Notes: a model not told the origin generated them from the sequence alone. Shown: positions 1-8,451, numbered from the stretch's first letter. The stretch is 64,000 nucleotides of DNA from Mogibacterium timidum ATCC 33093 (GCF_000525775.1 NZ_JALU01000016.1:1-64000), one strand, 5' to 3'. Translations and numbers: made by a program.

Positions 1-127
1 CAAATCTGTCATGTGCGATTTTCGTTGGTTCTGCTTTAGCAGAGGATTCGCCGAGCGATAGCGAGGTGAATCAATAAACCACCGGCTATGCCGGTGTGAT
101 TAGGATAGCTTTAGCTTCAAGAAAAAT

Positions 128-183
128 ACCTCCAATGTTATCATGATGTTGGTTCGCCAACCATATCAAATAACAAAGGAGGT
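128..183 (+). promoter_or_regulatory. tnpA leader with putative RBS-sequestering fold
   Basis: ACCTCC at 128-133 is exactly complementary to the GGAGGT ribosome binding site at 178-183. Between them GTTGG-TTCG-CCAAC (148-161) forms a UUCG tetraloop hairpin that would bring the two arms together. IS200 elements are known to repress tnpA translation by 5' UTR structure. That this leader does so is inference. Confidence 0.5.
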
Positions 184-190
184 TGCCATC

Positions 191-655
191 ATGGATGACA
201 AAAATACTCTAGCACACACAAGCTGGAGATGTAAATATCATATAGTATTTGCACCGAAGTATAGAAGAAAAGAAATATATGGGAAGTACCGAGTGGAAAT
301 AGGAAAGATGATAAGAATCCTATGCCAAAGAAAAGGTATCAACATTGTTGAGGCAGAGCTATGCCCTGACCATATACATATGCTTGTAGAAATACCGCCA
401 AAGTATTCTGTGTCGCAAATAGTCGGATATTTGAAAGGGAAAAGTTCTCTTATGATATTCGATAAATTTGCAAATTTAAAATACAGGTATGGGAATAGAC
501 ACTTTTGGTGCCGAGGGTACTATGTTGATACAGTAGGGAAAAACGAAAAGAAAATAGCTGAATACATACGTACACAACTTCAAGACGACATAGTAGATGA
601 TCAAATGACGCTGAAAGAGTATATTGATCCATTCACAGGAGAAAAGATGAAGTAG
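191..655 (+). CDS. tnpA: IS200/IS605 family transposase TnpA
   Basis: A 154-residue Y1 transposase that cuts and joins single-stranded DNA at the element ends. The HUH metal motif is His61-x-His63 in PDHIHMLV, and the probable catalytic tyrosine is Tyr125 in AEYIRTQ. The length is typical of the family and the frame is intact, so the element may be active. I chose the ATG at 191 because an AAAGGAGGT ribosome binding site lies 7-14 bases upstream. An earlier in-frame ATG near 143 has no ribosome binding site and lies inside the structured leader. No tnpB or accessory gene is present. Confidence 0.9.
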   Translation: MDDKNTLAHTSWRCKYHIVFAPKYRRKEIYGKYRVEIGKMIRILCQRKGINIVEAELCPDHIHMLVEIPPKYSVSQIVGYLKGKSSLMIFDKFANLKYRYGNRHFWCRGYYVDTVGKNEKKIAEYIRTQLQDDIVDDQMTLKEYIDPFTGEKMK

Positions 656-926
656 TCCTTTAGGACTTGTAGGAAAATACGTGCGGTTGGCGAATCTATT
701 CAACGCATCTTAAGATGCAGCAGGTAAAAGGCCCTTATAGGGCCAAAACAAATCACCGGCTGAGCCGGTGGTTATGATTATAGGTCTATAACCGGTACAT
801 CATGTATCAATAGCATATAAAATATGCATATAATCTTAAATGCTTACTATAGACATATCGCTCCCGGCAAATGTACGTAAAAGCATCATATGAGACCTGT
901 CAGTCCTGATCATAGACTCCGTTAGA
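656..926. other. Intergenic: IS right end, then unassigned sequence
   Basis: The first ~130 bases are the right end of the IS200-type element with its hairpins. From about 786 to 926 I see no gene and no convincing terminator. This stretch lies downstream of the minus-strand desulfidase gene. Confidence 0.6.
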
Positions 927-2201
927 TTATTTTGACTTCATGATGTCCAGAATAGTTTCTTCGGTCTTAACCATCCCGGGAGATGCGATAAGACCCATGT
1001 TTCGCATCGTATCCTCAGGAGTTGCTCCGTTGATTCCGTGCATGTTTTCAATGCAGATTCCGGATATGGCAAAATCCTTGGAACGGAAAGCCGTGTCCAC
1101 AGCGGATATACCCTTCATGACGCAGCCGTGGTTGCCGCCGTCACAAATCATGCCGGTGATACTGCTGGCCATGTTGTTAAGACATCTGCGCATATCATCT
1201 ACATTTCCGCCATCTAGGTAAACCAGTGCGCACGCCATGCCGCTTCCGGCAGCAATTGCGCAGCCGCAAAACGCAGAAAGCCTTCCCGAATATTCCTTTA
1301 TGTATGTGCAGATGAGATAACTCAGCGCGGTTGCTCGGAGAAGCTTCTCCTCATCTATATTATGGATTTTGCAGTAACCATAGAGAGGGAGCGTGGCTAT
1401 TATGCCGTGCGCTCCTGAACCGGTGATGCTCATCGCAGGGGCGTCGAGACCGAGGACTCTGGCTTCGATTGCGGCGTTGCAGAGTAGACTGGCGGTATCT
1501 ACATCATTGTCGCTGATTACCTTGTTGCCATTTTTCTTGAAGAGCGATCCGGCAAACGTGGTTCGGTCACTAGCCATAGCGGTATCAAAAAGCGCGAGGT
1601 TAACAGCATAGGCTTCTCTTATAAATGCTATATCGTCGTATGAAACGGTTTCGATCAGCTCGACAAAGTCGCTAAGCGTGTATTTGTGAATAATCGGCAC
1701 TGCGAGCGGATCATCGCGTGTCTCATCGTTATGCTCATTTCCCATGACAACCTTGCCATTATGCTTGATGCAGCTGATATTGGTATGGCTGTCCCGGATG
1801 ATGACCGTAGCAGACTCATCACCGCAGTATACCATTGCCTCAATGTGTATGCGGCTGCTGATCTCTGAAACCTCGGCAGTAATCGCTCCGGATTTAATCA
1901 TGGTCTCGGCAGCTGTATTGTCTTCCGGTGTGACGGTGGATAGACATTCCAATCCCAGCTCCGGGTTGGCAGCAATCGCACCGAGAGCGGCAGCATAGAG
2001 ATTGCCGAGGTGAGTGCTGTTCGGGATTCCGCAGGTAAATGCGTTCTTGTATATTCCGCTGTTTAAACGAAGATCAACTCGTTCTGCCCTGCCGGAGAGA
2101 TAAGAACAGGCTGTTGACACCGCATAGGCAATAGCACCGGGTTCAGTGACACCGAGGGCGGGTTTCATATCAGAGCTGAGTAGTTCAATAAGTTCATGCA
2201 T
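927..2201 (-). CDS. L-cysteine desulfidase / serine dehydratase-like (UPF0597, CyuA-type)
   Basis: A 424-residue protein of the UPF0597/YhaM family. The E. coli member CyuA is an oxygen-sensitive Fe-S L-cysteine desulfidase that releases pyruvate, ammonia and sulfide. Visible features are the N-terminal ALGVTEPGAIAYAV segment, SGAHGI in the core, and cysteines at 312, 314, 353 and 360 (CGCAIAAGSGMACA and CDGGNHGC) that would supply Fe-S ligands. The start at 2201 follows an AAGGAGT ribosome binding site. The 32 in-frame residues upstream of it are not family-like. It stands alone on the minus strand. Use of cysteine rather than serine is inferred from the family. Confidence 0.85.
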   Translation of the reverse strand: MHELIELLSSDMKPALGVTEPGAIAYAVSTACSYLSGRAERVDLRLNSGIYKNAFTCGIPNSTHLGNLYAAALGAIAANPELGLECLSTVTPEDNTAAETMIKSGAITAEVSEISSRIHIEAMVYCGDESATVIIRDSHTNISCIKHNGKVVMGNEHNDETRDDPLAVPIIHKYTLSDFVELIETVSYDDIAFIREAYAVNLALFDTAMASDRTTFAGSLFKKNGNKVISDNDVDTASLLCNAAIEARVLGLDAPAMSITGSGAHGIIATLPLYGYCKIHNIDEEKLLRATALSYLICTYIKEYSGRLSAFCGCAIAAGSGMACALVYLDGGNVDDMRRCLNNMASSITGMICDGGNHGCVMKGISAVDTAFRSKDFAISGICIENMHGINGATPEDTMRNMGLIASPGMVKTEETILDIMKSK

Positions 2202-2328
2202 GTCGGACTCCTTTCTACTATAGCTAAATGATATCACAAGTGTCGGTATAATAACGGCTTGCGTTTGAAGTCTGTTTGTGTTAACCTGATTAAGCACGAT
2301 TTGAATATAAATGCATTTAGTCGCGTGT

Positions 2329-2416
2329 GGAGGATTGACCGAGTGGCTAAGGAGCCTGATTGGAAATCAGGTAAGGCGTAACAGCCCCGTGGGTTCGAGT
2401 CCCATGTCCTCCGCCA
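2329..2416 (+). tRNA. tRNA-Ser(GGA)
   Basis: Cloverleaf with acceptor GGAGGAT/GTCCTCC, anticodon stem CCTGA/TCAGG, anticodon GGA, long serine variable arm, discriminator G and encoded CCA. An intrinsic terminator follows directly. Confidence 0.97.
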
Positions 2417-2421
2417 GAAAA

Positions 2422-2460
2422 AGTCTTGGAATTTCAACGGTTCCGGGACTTTTTATTTTT
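2422..2460 (+). terminator. Intrinsic terminator after tRNA-Ser
   Basis: Stem AGTCTTGGAA / TTCCGGGACT (G-U pairs allowed) with a short loop, followed by TTTTTATTTTT. Confidence 0.8.
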
Positions 2461-2555
2461 GTTTTTGATAAAAATTGCCACAAGATTGCCATTGAATTAT
2501 GGATTGAAATACGGCAAAAATATTATGGGATACTATTAATCTGATAGTATTTATA

Positions 2556-3089
2556 ATGATGGCCGTAGTGTTACGACACATATATAAGGATGTATTGTGT
2601 GGCGGTATTAAAGGTGTTTCAAAATGGTATATCTTAAAAAATGTTCTAATGTGGTTTGTTGTTATCGAATCAATATCGATATTTTCAAGCCTGTTAATTA
2701 ATACTTATTATGCGGGTGCGATTAAGTCAAGAAACGAGATTGAAGTTGAGGGAATGTTGCTGAATCAAGGAATAGTAGCATGTGCAACTCTGGTGGTAGC
2801 TATATGTTTGTGTCCTATAGTTGAAGAAATCATTTATCGTGTCATAATACAAAAAATGCTGGATGAAAAGACAAAAACAGTAGCATGGTGGATATCTCCA
2901 TGCTTAACTGGTATTTTGTTTGGTATAACACATGTCGGATTAAGTGTTGCAATGATTCCATATTTTATTCTGGGTACCGGTATAGGAATCGTATATAAGA
3001 AAACGGAGAATATTGTTATCGCTATTACGATACATTCACTGAATAATTTATTTGCATCAATATTTGTGCTCCTACATAATTTCACGTGA
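2556..3089 (+). CDS. CPBP-family intramembrane metalloprotease (CAAX protease-like)
   Basis: A 177-residue, multi-spanning hydrophobic protein with all three CPBP motifs: EEIIYR (Glu90, Glu91, Arg95), FGITH (Phe122 to His126) and HSLNN (His160, Asn163/164). These motifs form the glutamyl intramembrane protease site. Bacterial members process prenylated proteins or small peptides such as bacteriocin leaders, but the substrate here is unknown. There is no clear ribosome binding site before the ATG at 2556 or 2559, so the start is uncertain. The gene is visibly more AT-rich than the dcw genes, lies just after a tRNA-Ser and has no recognisable partner, which is consistent with acquisition by transfer. 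Confidence 0.85.
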   Translation: MMAVVLRHIYKDVLCGGIKGVSKWYILKNVLMWFVVIESISIFSSLLINTYYAGAIKSRNEIEVEGMLLNQGIVACATLVVAICLCPIVEEIIYRVIIQKMLDEKTKTVAWWISPCLTGILFGITHVGLSVAMIPYFILGTGIGIVYKKTENIVIAITIHSLNNLFASIFVLLHNFT

Positions 3090-3528
3090 TGTAATGAAAT
3101 AGATTATTTTTTTGTAGTAAGATTCAGAATTTTGACGGATGATTTACATATGAATAAAATAGTATCTAAAAAATGGTGCACTGCTATTTTTTGAGCCTTT
3201 CTACTAATTACCAAAAATATTTTACAAATGACCATAGAACAGTGCCATGCTTTAGAATCTAATTACAAAAAGTGAGGATACGTATAAAAAGAAGACAACC
3301 TGAATATTGATATTGCTGCTTGACGTAACCTTTATTTGAAGAAGCATATCGCATTCAGTTTTGAGGCGTGTACCTGCATAATCTGATTCGGGTATTGGCC
3401 ATATCTACATATCGATCGAAATATTCCTAACTCCACATTTCGCACATGCAAAAAGGTCTGGTTCTTAAAATCAGGCATTTTTGCATGTGCTGAACAAATC
3501 AGGGTAGAGTATTGAATTATTATATAAC
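3090..3528. other. Intergenic 440 bp, AT-rich, no gene seen
   Basis: I find no convincing coding region. The only clear element is the bidirectional terminator hairpin at 3442-3490. Confidence 0.6.
3442..3490. terminator. Bidirectional terminator hairpin
   Basis: A perfect 13-bp stem, GCACATGCAAAAA (3442-3454) with TTTTTGCATGTGC (3478-3490), encloses a smaller stem. On either strand the inner stem is followed by a run of five T. It lies downstream of the minus-strand TraX-like gene and the plus-strand protease gene, so it can serve both. Confidence 0.65.
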
Positions 3529-4245
3529 TTACACCCCAAGCTTCATCCTTATCAGCCCTAATATAAGCAGGTGAACAGGGTAGAACAGGTAGTTAACCGG
3601 CTTGCTCTGTCTGCCTCTCTTGCCGTTGTATGTGAGCACCAAACCGAATCCCAGTAGTGCCCACGGCTCCTTGTACATCGATGCAAAGTTAAAAGGAATA
3701 GATAGCAATTCACGTTCATGGAAGATGTAGAAGAAGTAGCCGACCAGTATTGCGTGATGCTCATAATCGAGGCTCAGATTCATAGCTATCAGACACGAAA
3801 CGGCAACGATTGCAAACGACACGAGGAACCATGCGGGTAATGGCAGAGATTCCATCTTGACCTTTAGTGTATCAATGACCCATATGGTGATTAGCACGAG
3901 TCCGAGTGTGAACATGATATTATTCCAGTTTATGTTAAAGTATTCGGAAGTCGTAAACATATCGAACGGCACTTCCGAAATCACTCCGAATATCAGTAAT
4001 GTAGCGAGGTAACGCCATTTATTCCTAGTTTTGAAATACCCTTCTACAAGAAGAAATACGAAGATAGGGAAGGCAATTCTACCTAGTATGTCAAATAGGT
4101 TGCTTACAGTGTTAAAAGCACCGCCCTTGAGATACGGGTAGATAAGCGCCTTGTTAATGTGGTCGATCAGCATAGACAGGAACGCTATGTATTTTAGCTG
4201 TGCACCTGACATGACCTTGAGCTTTTTTATTGCAGGATTGTTCAT
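3529..4245 (-). CDS. TraX-like multi-spanning membrane protein
   Basis: A 238-residue integral membrane protein matching the chromosomal TraX-like family: N-terminal QLKYIAFLSMLIDHINKAL, repeated hydrophobic spans and a positively charged KRGRQSKPVNY segment near the end. F-plasmid TraX acetylates pilin, and chromosomal homologues are presumed membrane acyltransferases of unknown substrate. I chose the start at 4245 because TTGGAGAA lies just upstream. The further upstream in-frame extension has no ribosome binding site. No conjugation genes are nearby, so a role in transfer is unlikely. The family assignment is from pattern recognition. Confidence 0.75.
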   Translation of the reverse strand: MNNPAIKKLKVMSGAQLKYIAFLSMLIDHINKALIYPYLKGGAFNTVSNLFDILGRIAFPIFVFLLVEGYFKTRNKWRYLATLLIFGVISEVPFDMFTTSEYFNINWNNIMFTLGLVLITIWVIDTLKVKMESLPLPAWFLVSFAIVAVSCLIAMNLSLDYEHHAILVGYFFYIFHERELLSIPFNFASMYKEPWALLGFGLVLTYNGKRGRQSKPVNYLFYPVHLLILGLIRMKLGV

Positions 4246-4667
4246 GGTGTATTCTCCAATTTTTAAATTAATGTGCTTGGCATTTCCTGTAATATAGCAT
4301 CTTACGAGGTGCTTGCATAGATGGATTGAGCTCAATTAATAAATGCTTAATAAGTACGATATCAACGACCATATGTCTATGGTTCTAACTTTTTTCGCCA
4401 TATGAGATACAAAAATCTCTTCTCGCCAATATCCCCGAGAGAAAGGCGTACGCTAAAGTAAAATTCCGTATTGAAAAAATTAATAATTGGTGTAAAAACT
4501 GTCAAATACATATTCTGAAAATTGCAAGAAATGTAAAGTTGATGTAAACTTTACATTTATCAGCTGGCAAGCTAATGGTTATTGATAGTGATCTGCTATA
4601 GATTCAGTATATAGAGATGACTTTCATAGATTGGATAACAGTAAAATGACGGACGAGGAGGTTATAT
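4246..4667. other. Divergent intergenic region, 420 bp
   Basis: Separates the minus-strand TraX-like gene from the plus-strand double-cubane gene and must hold both promoters. I see an inverted repeat at 4530-4557 (AATGTAAAGTT, 6-base spacer, AACTTTACATT) that could be an operator or a hairpin. No gene is visible. Confidence 0.55.
4530..4557. repeat. 11-bp perfect inverted repeat upstream of the double-cubane gene
   Basis: AATGTAAAGTT and its exact complement are separated by GATGTA. There is no T run after it, so an operator is more likely than a terminator. The binding protein is unknown. Confidence 0.5.
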
Positions 4668-5819
4668 ATGGAACTTATCAAAGATTTGCCGGAGATATTC
4701 GAGAGCTTTTCTGAACAGAGAAGGAATTCTTTTCTAACCGTAAAGGAAATAAAGGAGTCCGGAACACCTGTTGTCGGTGCGTACTGCACATACTTCCCAC
4801 AGGAGATCGCGATGGCGGCAGGCGCTGCTCCTATCGGACTATGCTCAATGTCTGATGAACCTATCTCAGAGGCGGAGAAGGATTTGCCGGCAAACCTGTG
4901 TCCACTAATCAAGTCGAGCTATGGATTTGCAAAATCCGATAAGTGTCCTTATTTCCACTTTTCCGATGTGGTTGTGGGTGAGACGACTTGCGATGGTAAG
5001 AAGAAGATGTATGAGCTAATGGCTGACTTCAAAGAGCTATATCTGATGAAGCTGCCCAATAGCCAGGATGAAGAGGGCAGAAAGCTGTGGCGATCAGAGG
5101 TGGTCAAGATTATCAATTACTTAAGCGACAGATTTGGAACTGAGATAACAGAGGAGAAGCTTCGAGCTGCAGTTAACCTTAAGAATCGAGAGAGGGAAGC
5201 ACAGAGAAAGCTTTCAGAGGTTATGATGCATGATCCGGCCCCGATCACAGGACTGGATCTGTTCAATACAGTATATGGCAGCACGTTCAATTTCGACAAG
5301 GATGAGCTTGTGGAATCTCTCATCAGTCTAACTGATAGAATTGAGGATGAGTATATAAAGGGCAACATGTTGGATAAACGTGCGCGCATCTTGATTACCG
5401 GCTGCCCGATGGGAAGCGGCACACTCAAGGTGGTTAAGGCTATCGAAGATAATGGAGGAGTTGTCGTATGTTATGAGAACTGTTCGGGCTACAAGAACTT
5501 TGATGAGCTTGTTGATGAGGATGGCGACGATATCATCGGTGCGATTGCAGATAGATATTTAAATATCGGATGCTCGGTAATGACTCCAAATGGCAGCAGA
5601 TATAAGCTCCTTGACAAGTTAATCGATCAGTATAACGTTGATGGTGTAATCGACATGTCACTAACGGCTTGTCTGACCTATAACATCGAATCAAAGTCAA
5701 TCGAAAAGTTTGTGACGGAAAAGAAAGGAATCCCATATCTAAGTGTTGAGACTGATTATTCTCAGGCAGATGTAGGACAGCTCAACACTAGAATTACGGC
5801 ATTTCTCGAGATGCTATAA
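4668..5819 (+). CDS. Double-cubane-cluster anaerobic reductase (2-hydroxyacyl-CoA dehydratase D-like)
   Basis: A 383-residue member of the HgdB/FldC superfamily. It resembles the double-cubane-cluster protein (DCCP) branch: YCTYFPQE with Cys40, CPLIKSSYG with Cys78, GETTCDGKKKMYE with Cys108, plus Cys59, Cys93 and later GCPMGSGT. DCCP binds an [8Fe-9S] cluster and performs low-potential, ATP-driven reduction of small molecules. The physiological substrate is unknown. A strong GAGGAGG ribosome binding site supports the ATG at 4668. The ATP-hydrolysing activator that charges such proteins is not encoded beside it, so it must be elsewhere. The next gene starts 15 bases downstream and is probably cotranscribed. 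Confidence 0.85.
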   Translation: MELIKDLPEIFESFSEQRRNSFLTVKEIKESGTPVVGAYCTYFPQEIAMAAGAAPIGLCSMSDEPISEAEKDLPANLCPLIKSSYGFAKSDKCPYFHFSDVVVGETTCDGKKKMYELMADFKELYLMKLPNSQDEEGRKLWRSEVVKIINYLSDRFGTEITEEKLRAAVNLKNREREAQRKLSEVMMHDPAPITGLDLFNTVYGSTFNFDKDELVESLISLTDRIEDEYIKGNMLDKRARILITGCPMGSGTLKVVKAIEDNGGVVVCYENCSGYKNFDELVDEDGDDIIGAIADRYLNIGCSVMTPNGSRYKLLDKLIDQYNVDGVIDMSLTACLTYNIESKSIEKFVTEKKGIPYLSVETDYSQADVGQLNTRITAFLEML

Positions 5820-5834
5820 AGGAATATAAAGTGC

Positions 5835-6749
5835 ATGAGCAATCAGAGCGATAAAAAACGAAAAACAATATTTCTGATAATAATTGCAGGTGTAATTTTG
5901 TTCGCAGCCGCTTTTTCTTTGCGGTCACTTACCGTTCATAATCGCGAAACTTCGGGGGATGGAAAGCATTTGAAAGGCTATAACAGCAAGAGTATATATG
6001 TGTACAATCTCACTGATGACAAGGTTCAAGTAGATATCAATGGGGATGAACGACTGCCCGTCGCTTCTCTCACCAAGCTGATGACCTGCCGAAAAGCCCT
6101 GGAGATTATGAGAGCAAAGAGCATAAGACTTTCTGATCAATGCAGTGTGACGAGCTCAGCTTATAAGTTAGTCAAGAAGCAGAATGAATTCATGATCGGA
6201 TACGAAGTTGGGGAGCAGACATCCTGGGAGGATTTATTTCACGCTATGATTATGCGGTCGGATGGAGTGTGTGCCAACTCGATAGCTGAAATTCTAGGTG
6301 GAAATTCAGAGAATTTTATACATGAGATGAATAAAGAAGCTAAAGATATAGGACTTTTTAATACTCATTATGCGACACCTGATGGGGTATACAATGGAGA
6401 AGAGTACTCGACGGCCGAGGACGTGGCTAAGCTTCTCAGAGTTTCGCTCGATGATAAGGATTACTATGAGATTTTTACCGCTGAAAATTACACATCTGCA
6501 CGAACCTCTGAGCATCCTGACGGTATTTCTTTTCCCAATGATGTTGTAGATAAATTCAAGGAATACAGGTCTGCGGGACTGAAAATTATCGGAGGCAAGT
6601 TCGGTTATACTCCGCAAGCCGGAAAGAGCCTTGCGGTTTTAGTCGAGAAAAATGGCAAACGATATATTGTTGTTACACTGGGGCTCAAGGCTGATGGTAA
6701 GACTTACGGACACGTCGATGACGTGTTGAAGGTCATGAATAATATTTAG
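5835..6749 (+). CDS. D-alanyl-D-alanine carboxypeptidase family protein with degenerate motifs
   Basis: A 304-residue S11-family (PBP5/DacF-like) protein with an N-terminal membrane anchor (about residues 11-29) and an extracytoplasmic domain. The SxxK motif is intact (Ser78-Leu-Thr-Lys81). The second motif, usually SxN (as SGN), reads Ser142-Asp-Gly144, and the third, usually KTG, reads Lys255-Phe-Gly257. The surrounding residues (GYTPQAGKSLAVLV) align well, so the changes are substitutions and not misalignment. It may have altered or lost carboxypeptidase activity while still binding peptidoglycan. A second DacF with canonical motifs is at 59003. AAAGGA precedes the ATG at 11-base spacing. 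Confidence 0.8.
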   Translation: MSNQSDKKRKTIFLIIIAGVILFAAAFSLRSLTVHNRETSGDGKHLKGYNSKSIYVYNLTDDKVQVDINGDERLPVASLTKLMTCRKALEIMRAKSIRLSDQCSVTSSAYKLVKKQNEFMIGYEVGEQTSWEDLFHAMIMRSDGVCANSIAEILGGNSENFIHEMNKEAKDIGLFNTHYATPDGVYNGEEYSTAEDVAKLLRVSLDDKDYYEIFTAENYTSARTSEHPDGISFPNDVVDKFKEYRSAGLKIIGGKFGYTPQAGKSLAVLVEKNGKRYIVVTLGLKADGKTYGHVDDVLKVMNNI

Positions 6750-6880
6750 AGTTCAGATTTTCGACTCTGCATGACCCTATCCAATTGATGTCTGATATCA
6801 GCATGAAGTCAAGTGTTATACGCTTATGAAGCTGACAGATTTGCTTAAGGCAAACAAATTTTTAAATATAATACAAATAT

Positions 6881-6909
6881 TAGACACAATTTTTAGAATA
6901 TGCTATAAT
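6881..6909 (+). promoter_or_regulatory. Sigma-A-type promoter for the symporter leader
   Basis: -35 TAGACA (6881-6886), 17-base spacer, perfect -10 TATAAT (6904-6909). Transcription would start near 6916, immediately at the 5' arm of the terminator hairpin described next. Confidence 0.7.
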
Positions 6910-6916
6910 TTCCACG

Positions 6917-6958
6917 GCTGATGCATGATTATAAGGGTAAATCGTGCATCAGCTTTTT
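6917..6958 (+). terminator. Terminator hairpin at the extreme 5' end of the symporter leader
   Basis: GCTGATGCATGAT pairs with ATCGTGCATCAGC (one G-U), followed by TTTTT. It sits between the promoter and the symporter start, so either it terminates an RNA of about 40 bases or it acts as an attenuator. Confidence 0.7.
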
Positions 6959-7023
6959 ATGCCAAAAACTTTTACTTTATACGTTATAGCTTTTGCGAAT
7001 TTATTTGTCAGGGAGAATTATTT

Positions 7024-8451
7024 ATGGAAAAAGCGATTAATGATGTGGTACTCGCGGTTAGCGATGTGCTGTACAGACCATGGCTTGTACCGCTTCTGCT
7101 GCTGGCCGGTGGTCTGTATTTTACTATGCGCACCAGATTCATACAGCTCAGCATGTTCAAGGAATCAATCAAGGTAGTTTCAGAGAAGCCTAAGTCTGAG
7201 AACGGCATTTCTTCATTCGGTGCGCTGATGGTTTCGACCGCATCTCGAGTTGGTACCGGCAACATCATCGGTGTTGCGACTGCTATCATACTGGGTGGTG
7301 CCGGTTCGATATTCTGGATGTGGCTGACCGCACTGTTTGGCGGTGCGACGGCATTCATTGAGTCGACGTTGGCTCAGATTTATAAGAAGAGAAACCATGA
7401 AGGGAACAGCTATGGTGGACCGGCATACTATATGCGTGATGCACTCAATGCCAGATGGCTCGGTGTATTCTTCTCGATTATCGTTATGTTTACATATGCT
7501 GTAGGATACAACATGCTCGCTGCATATAACCTGCAGTCGACATTTAATACCTTCAGCTTTTACAATGAGAACACCCCTAAGGTTATCGGAGTAATTCTTG
7601 CTATTGCTTTTGGAGCGATTGTTTTGGGTGGTGCAAAGAGACTTTCGGATGTAACGAAGGTGCTCGTTCCTGTGATGGGTGTCGTGTATGTTGGTGTAGC
7701 TCTGATTGTTATCATTCTCAACATCAAGAACGTTCCACATATGTTTGGCACGATTTTCAAGAACGCGTTTGATTTCAAGGCCATATTTGGAGGGTTTACA
7801 GGATCCTGCATTATGTTCGGTATCAAGAGAGGTCTCTACTCCAACGAAGCCGGTATGGGATCCGCTCCTAATGCTGCTGCAACCGCTGATGTTTCGCACC
7901 CTGTAAAGCAGGGGCTCGTACAGATGCTTTCCGTATTTATCGATACACTGCTTATCTGCTCTACGACTGCTTTTCTGTGCTTGATTACAGATGTAAATCC
8001 TCATGCGTATATCGATGGAGATGCCGCAAATGCCGCGGGCTACGTGCAGGCCGCTATTCATTCTACTCTCGGAAACTTCGGACCTATCTTCATCTCCGTT
8101 TCGATGTGTTTCTTTGCGTTCACCACCTTGATTGGCAACTATTCATATTGTGAAGGCTGCCTCGCCTTCGTCCTCAAGAGAGATCTCAAACGAAGCGAGG
8201 AGATTATTTTCAGAGTCGCGGCCATTGTTCTTGTATACGTAGGTGCTGTATCGCAGGCCGATCTCGTGTGGAATATGGCTGATATGGCACAGGGACTGAT
8301 GGTCATCACAAACGTTCCGGTAATACTCATTCTCGGCGGAATTGCCATCAAGTGCCTCAACGATTATAGGAAGCAGCGATACGAAGGGATTGAACCGCAC
8401 TTTATAGCTGCTCATATCGGCATCAAGGGTGAAACGGATTTCTGGAAGTAG
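7024..8451 (+). CDS. Sodium:alanine/glycine symporter (AGCS family)
   Basis: A 475-residue secondary transporter with about ten membrane spans. Family signatures include the N-terminal RTRFIQ region, SFGALMVSTASRVGTGNIIG, the GNSYGGPAYYM loop and SNEAGMGSAPNAAATADV. It imports small neutral amino acids such as alanine or glycine with Na+. The start at 7024 has GGGAGAA upstream. Earlier in-frame codons would overlap the terminator hairpin at 6917-6958, so they are unlikely. It is monocistronic, with its own promoter and leader and a hairpin at 8574-8611 downstream. Confidence 0.92.
   Translation: MEKAINDVVLAVSDVLYRPWLVPLLLLAGGLYFTMRTRFIQLSMFKESIKVVSEKPKSENGISSFGALMVSTASRVGTGNIIGVATAIILGGAGSIFWMWLTALFGGATAFIESTLAQIYKKRNHEGNSYGGPAYYMRDALNARWLGVFFSIIVMFTYAVGYNMLAAYNLQSTFNTFSFYNENTPKVIGVILAIAFGAIVLGGAKRLSDVTKVLVPVMGVVYVGVALIVIILNIKNVPHMFGTIFKNAFDFKAIFGGFTGSCIMFGIKRGLYSNEAGMGSAPNAAATADVSHPVKQGLVQMLSVFIDTLLICSTTAFLCLITDVNPHAYIDGDAANAAGYVQAAIHSTLGNFGPIFISVSMCFFAFTTLIGNYSYCEGCLAFVLKRDLKRSEEIIFRVAAIVLVYVGAVSQADLVWNMADMAQGLMVITNVPVILILGGIAIKCLNDYRKQRYEGIEPHFIAAHIGIKGETDFWK

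Larger units (their letters stand above)
45..785 (+). mobile_element. IS200/IS605-type insertion sequence (tnpA only)
   Basis: A single-gene element with a Y1 HUH transposase and no tnpB. Subterminal hairpins with the same CACCGGC/GCCGGTG stem lie at 80-96 (left) and 754-770 (right), as expected for the imperfect palindromes that TnpA recognises. A further hairpin at 730-744 (GGCCC/GGGCC) may terminate tnpA transcription. The exact cleavage sites cannot be fixed by eye, so the ends are approximate. This family makes no target duplication and none was sought. Confidence 0.8.

Noticed and set aside
2234-2437. Minus-strand open frame overlapping tRNA-Ser
   Set aside because: It reads the complement of a clear tRNA and its terminator, a typical artefact (the RTWDSNPRG pattern).
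7213-8061. Long minus-strand open frame (282 codons) inside the symporter gene
   Set aside because: It is antisense to a strongly conserved transporter and has no ribosome binding site or recognisable domain.
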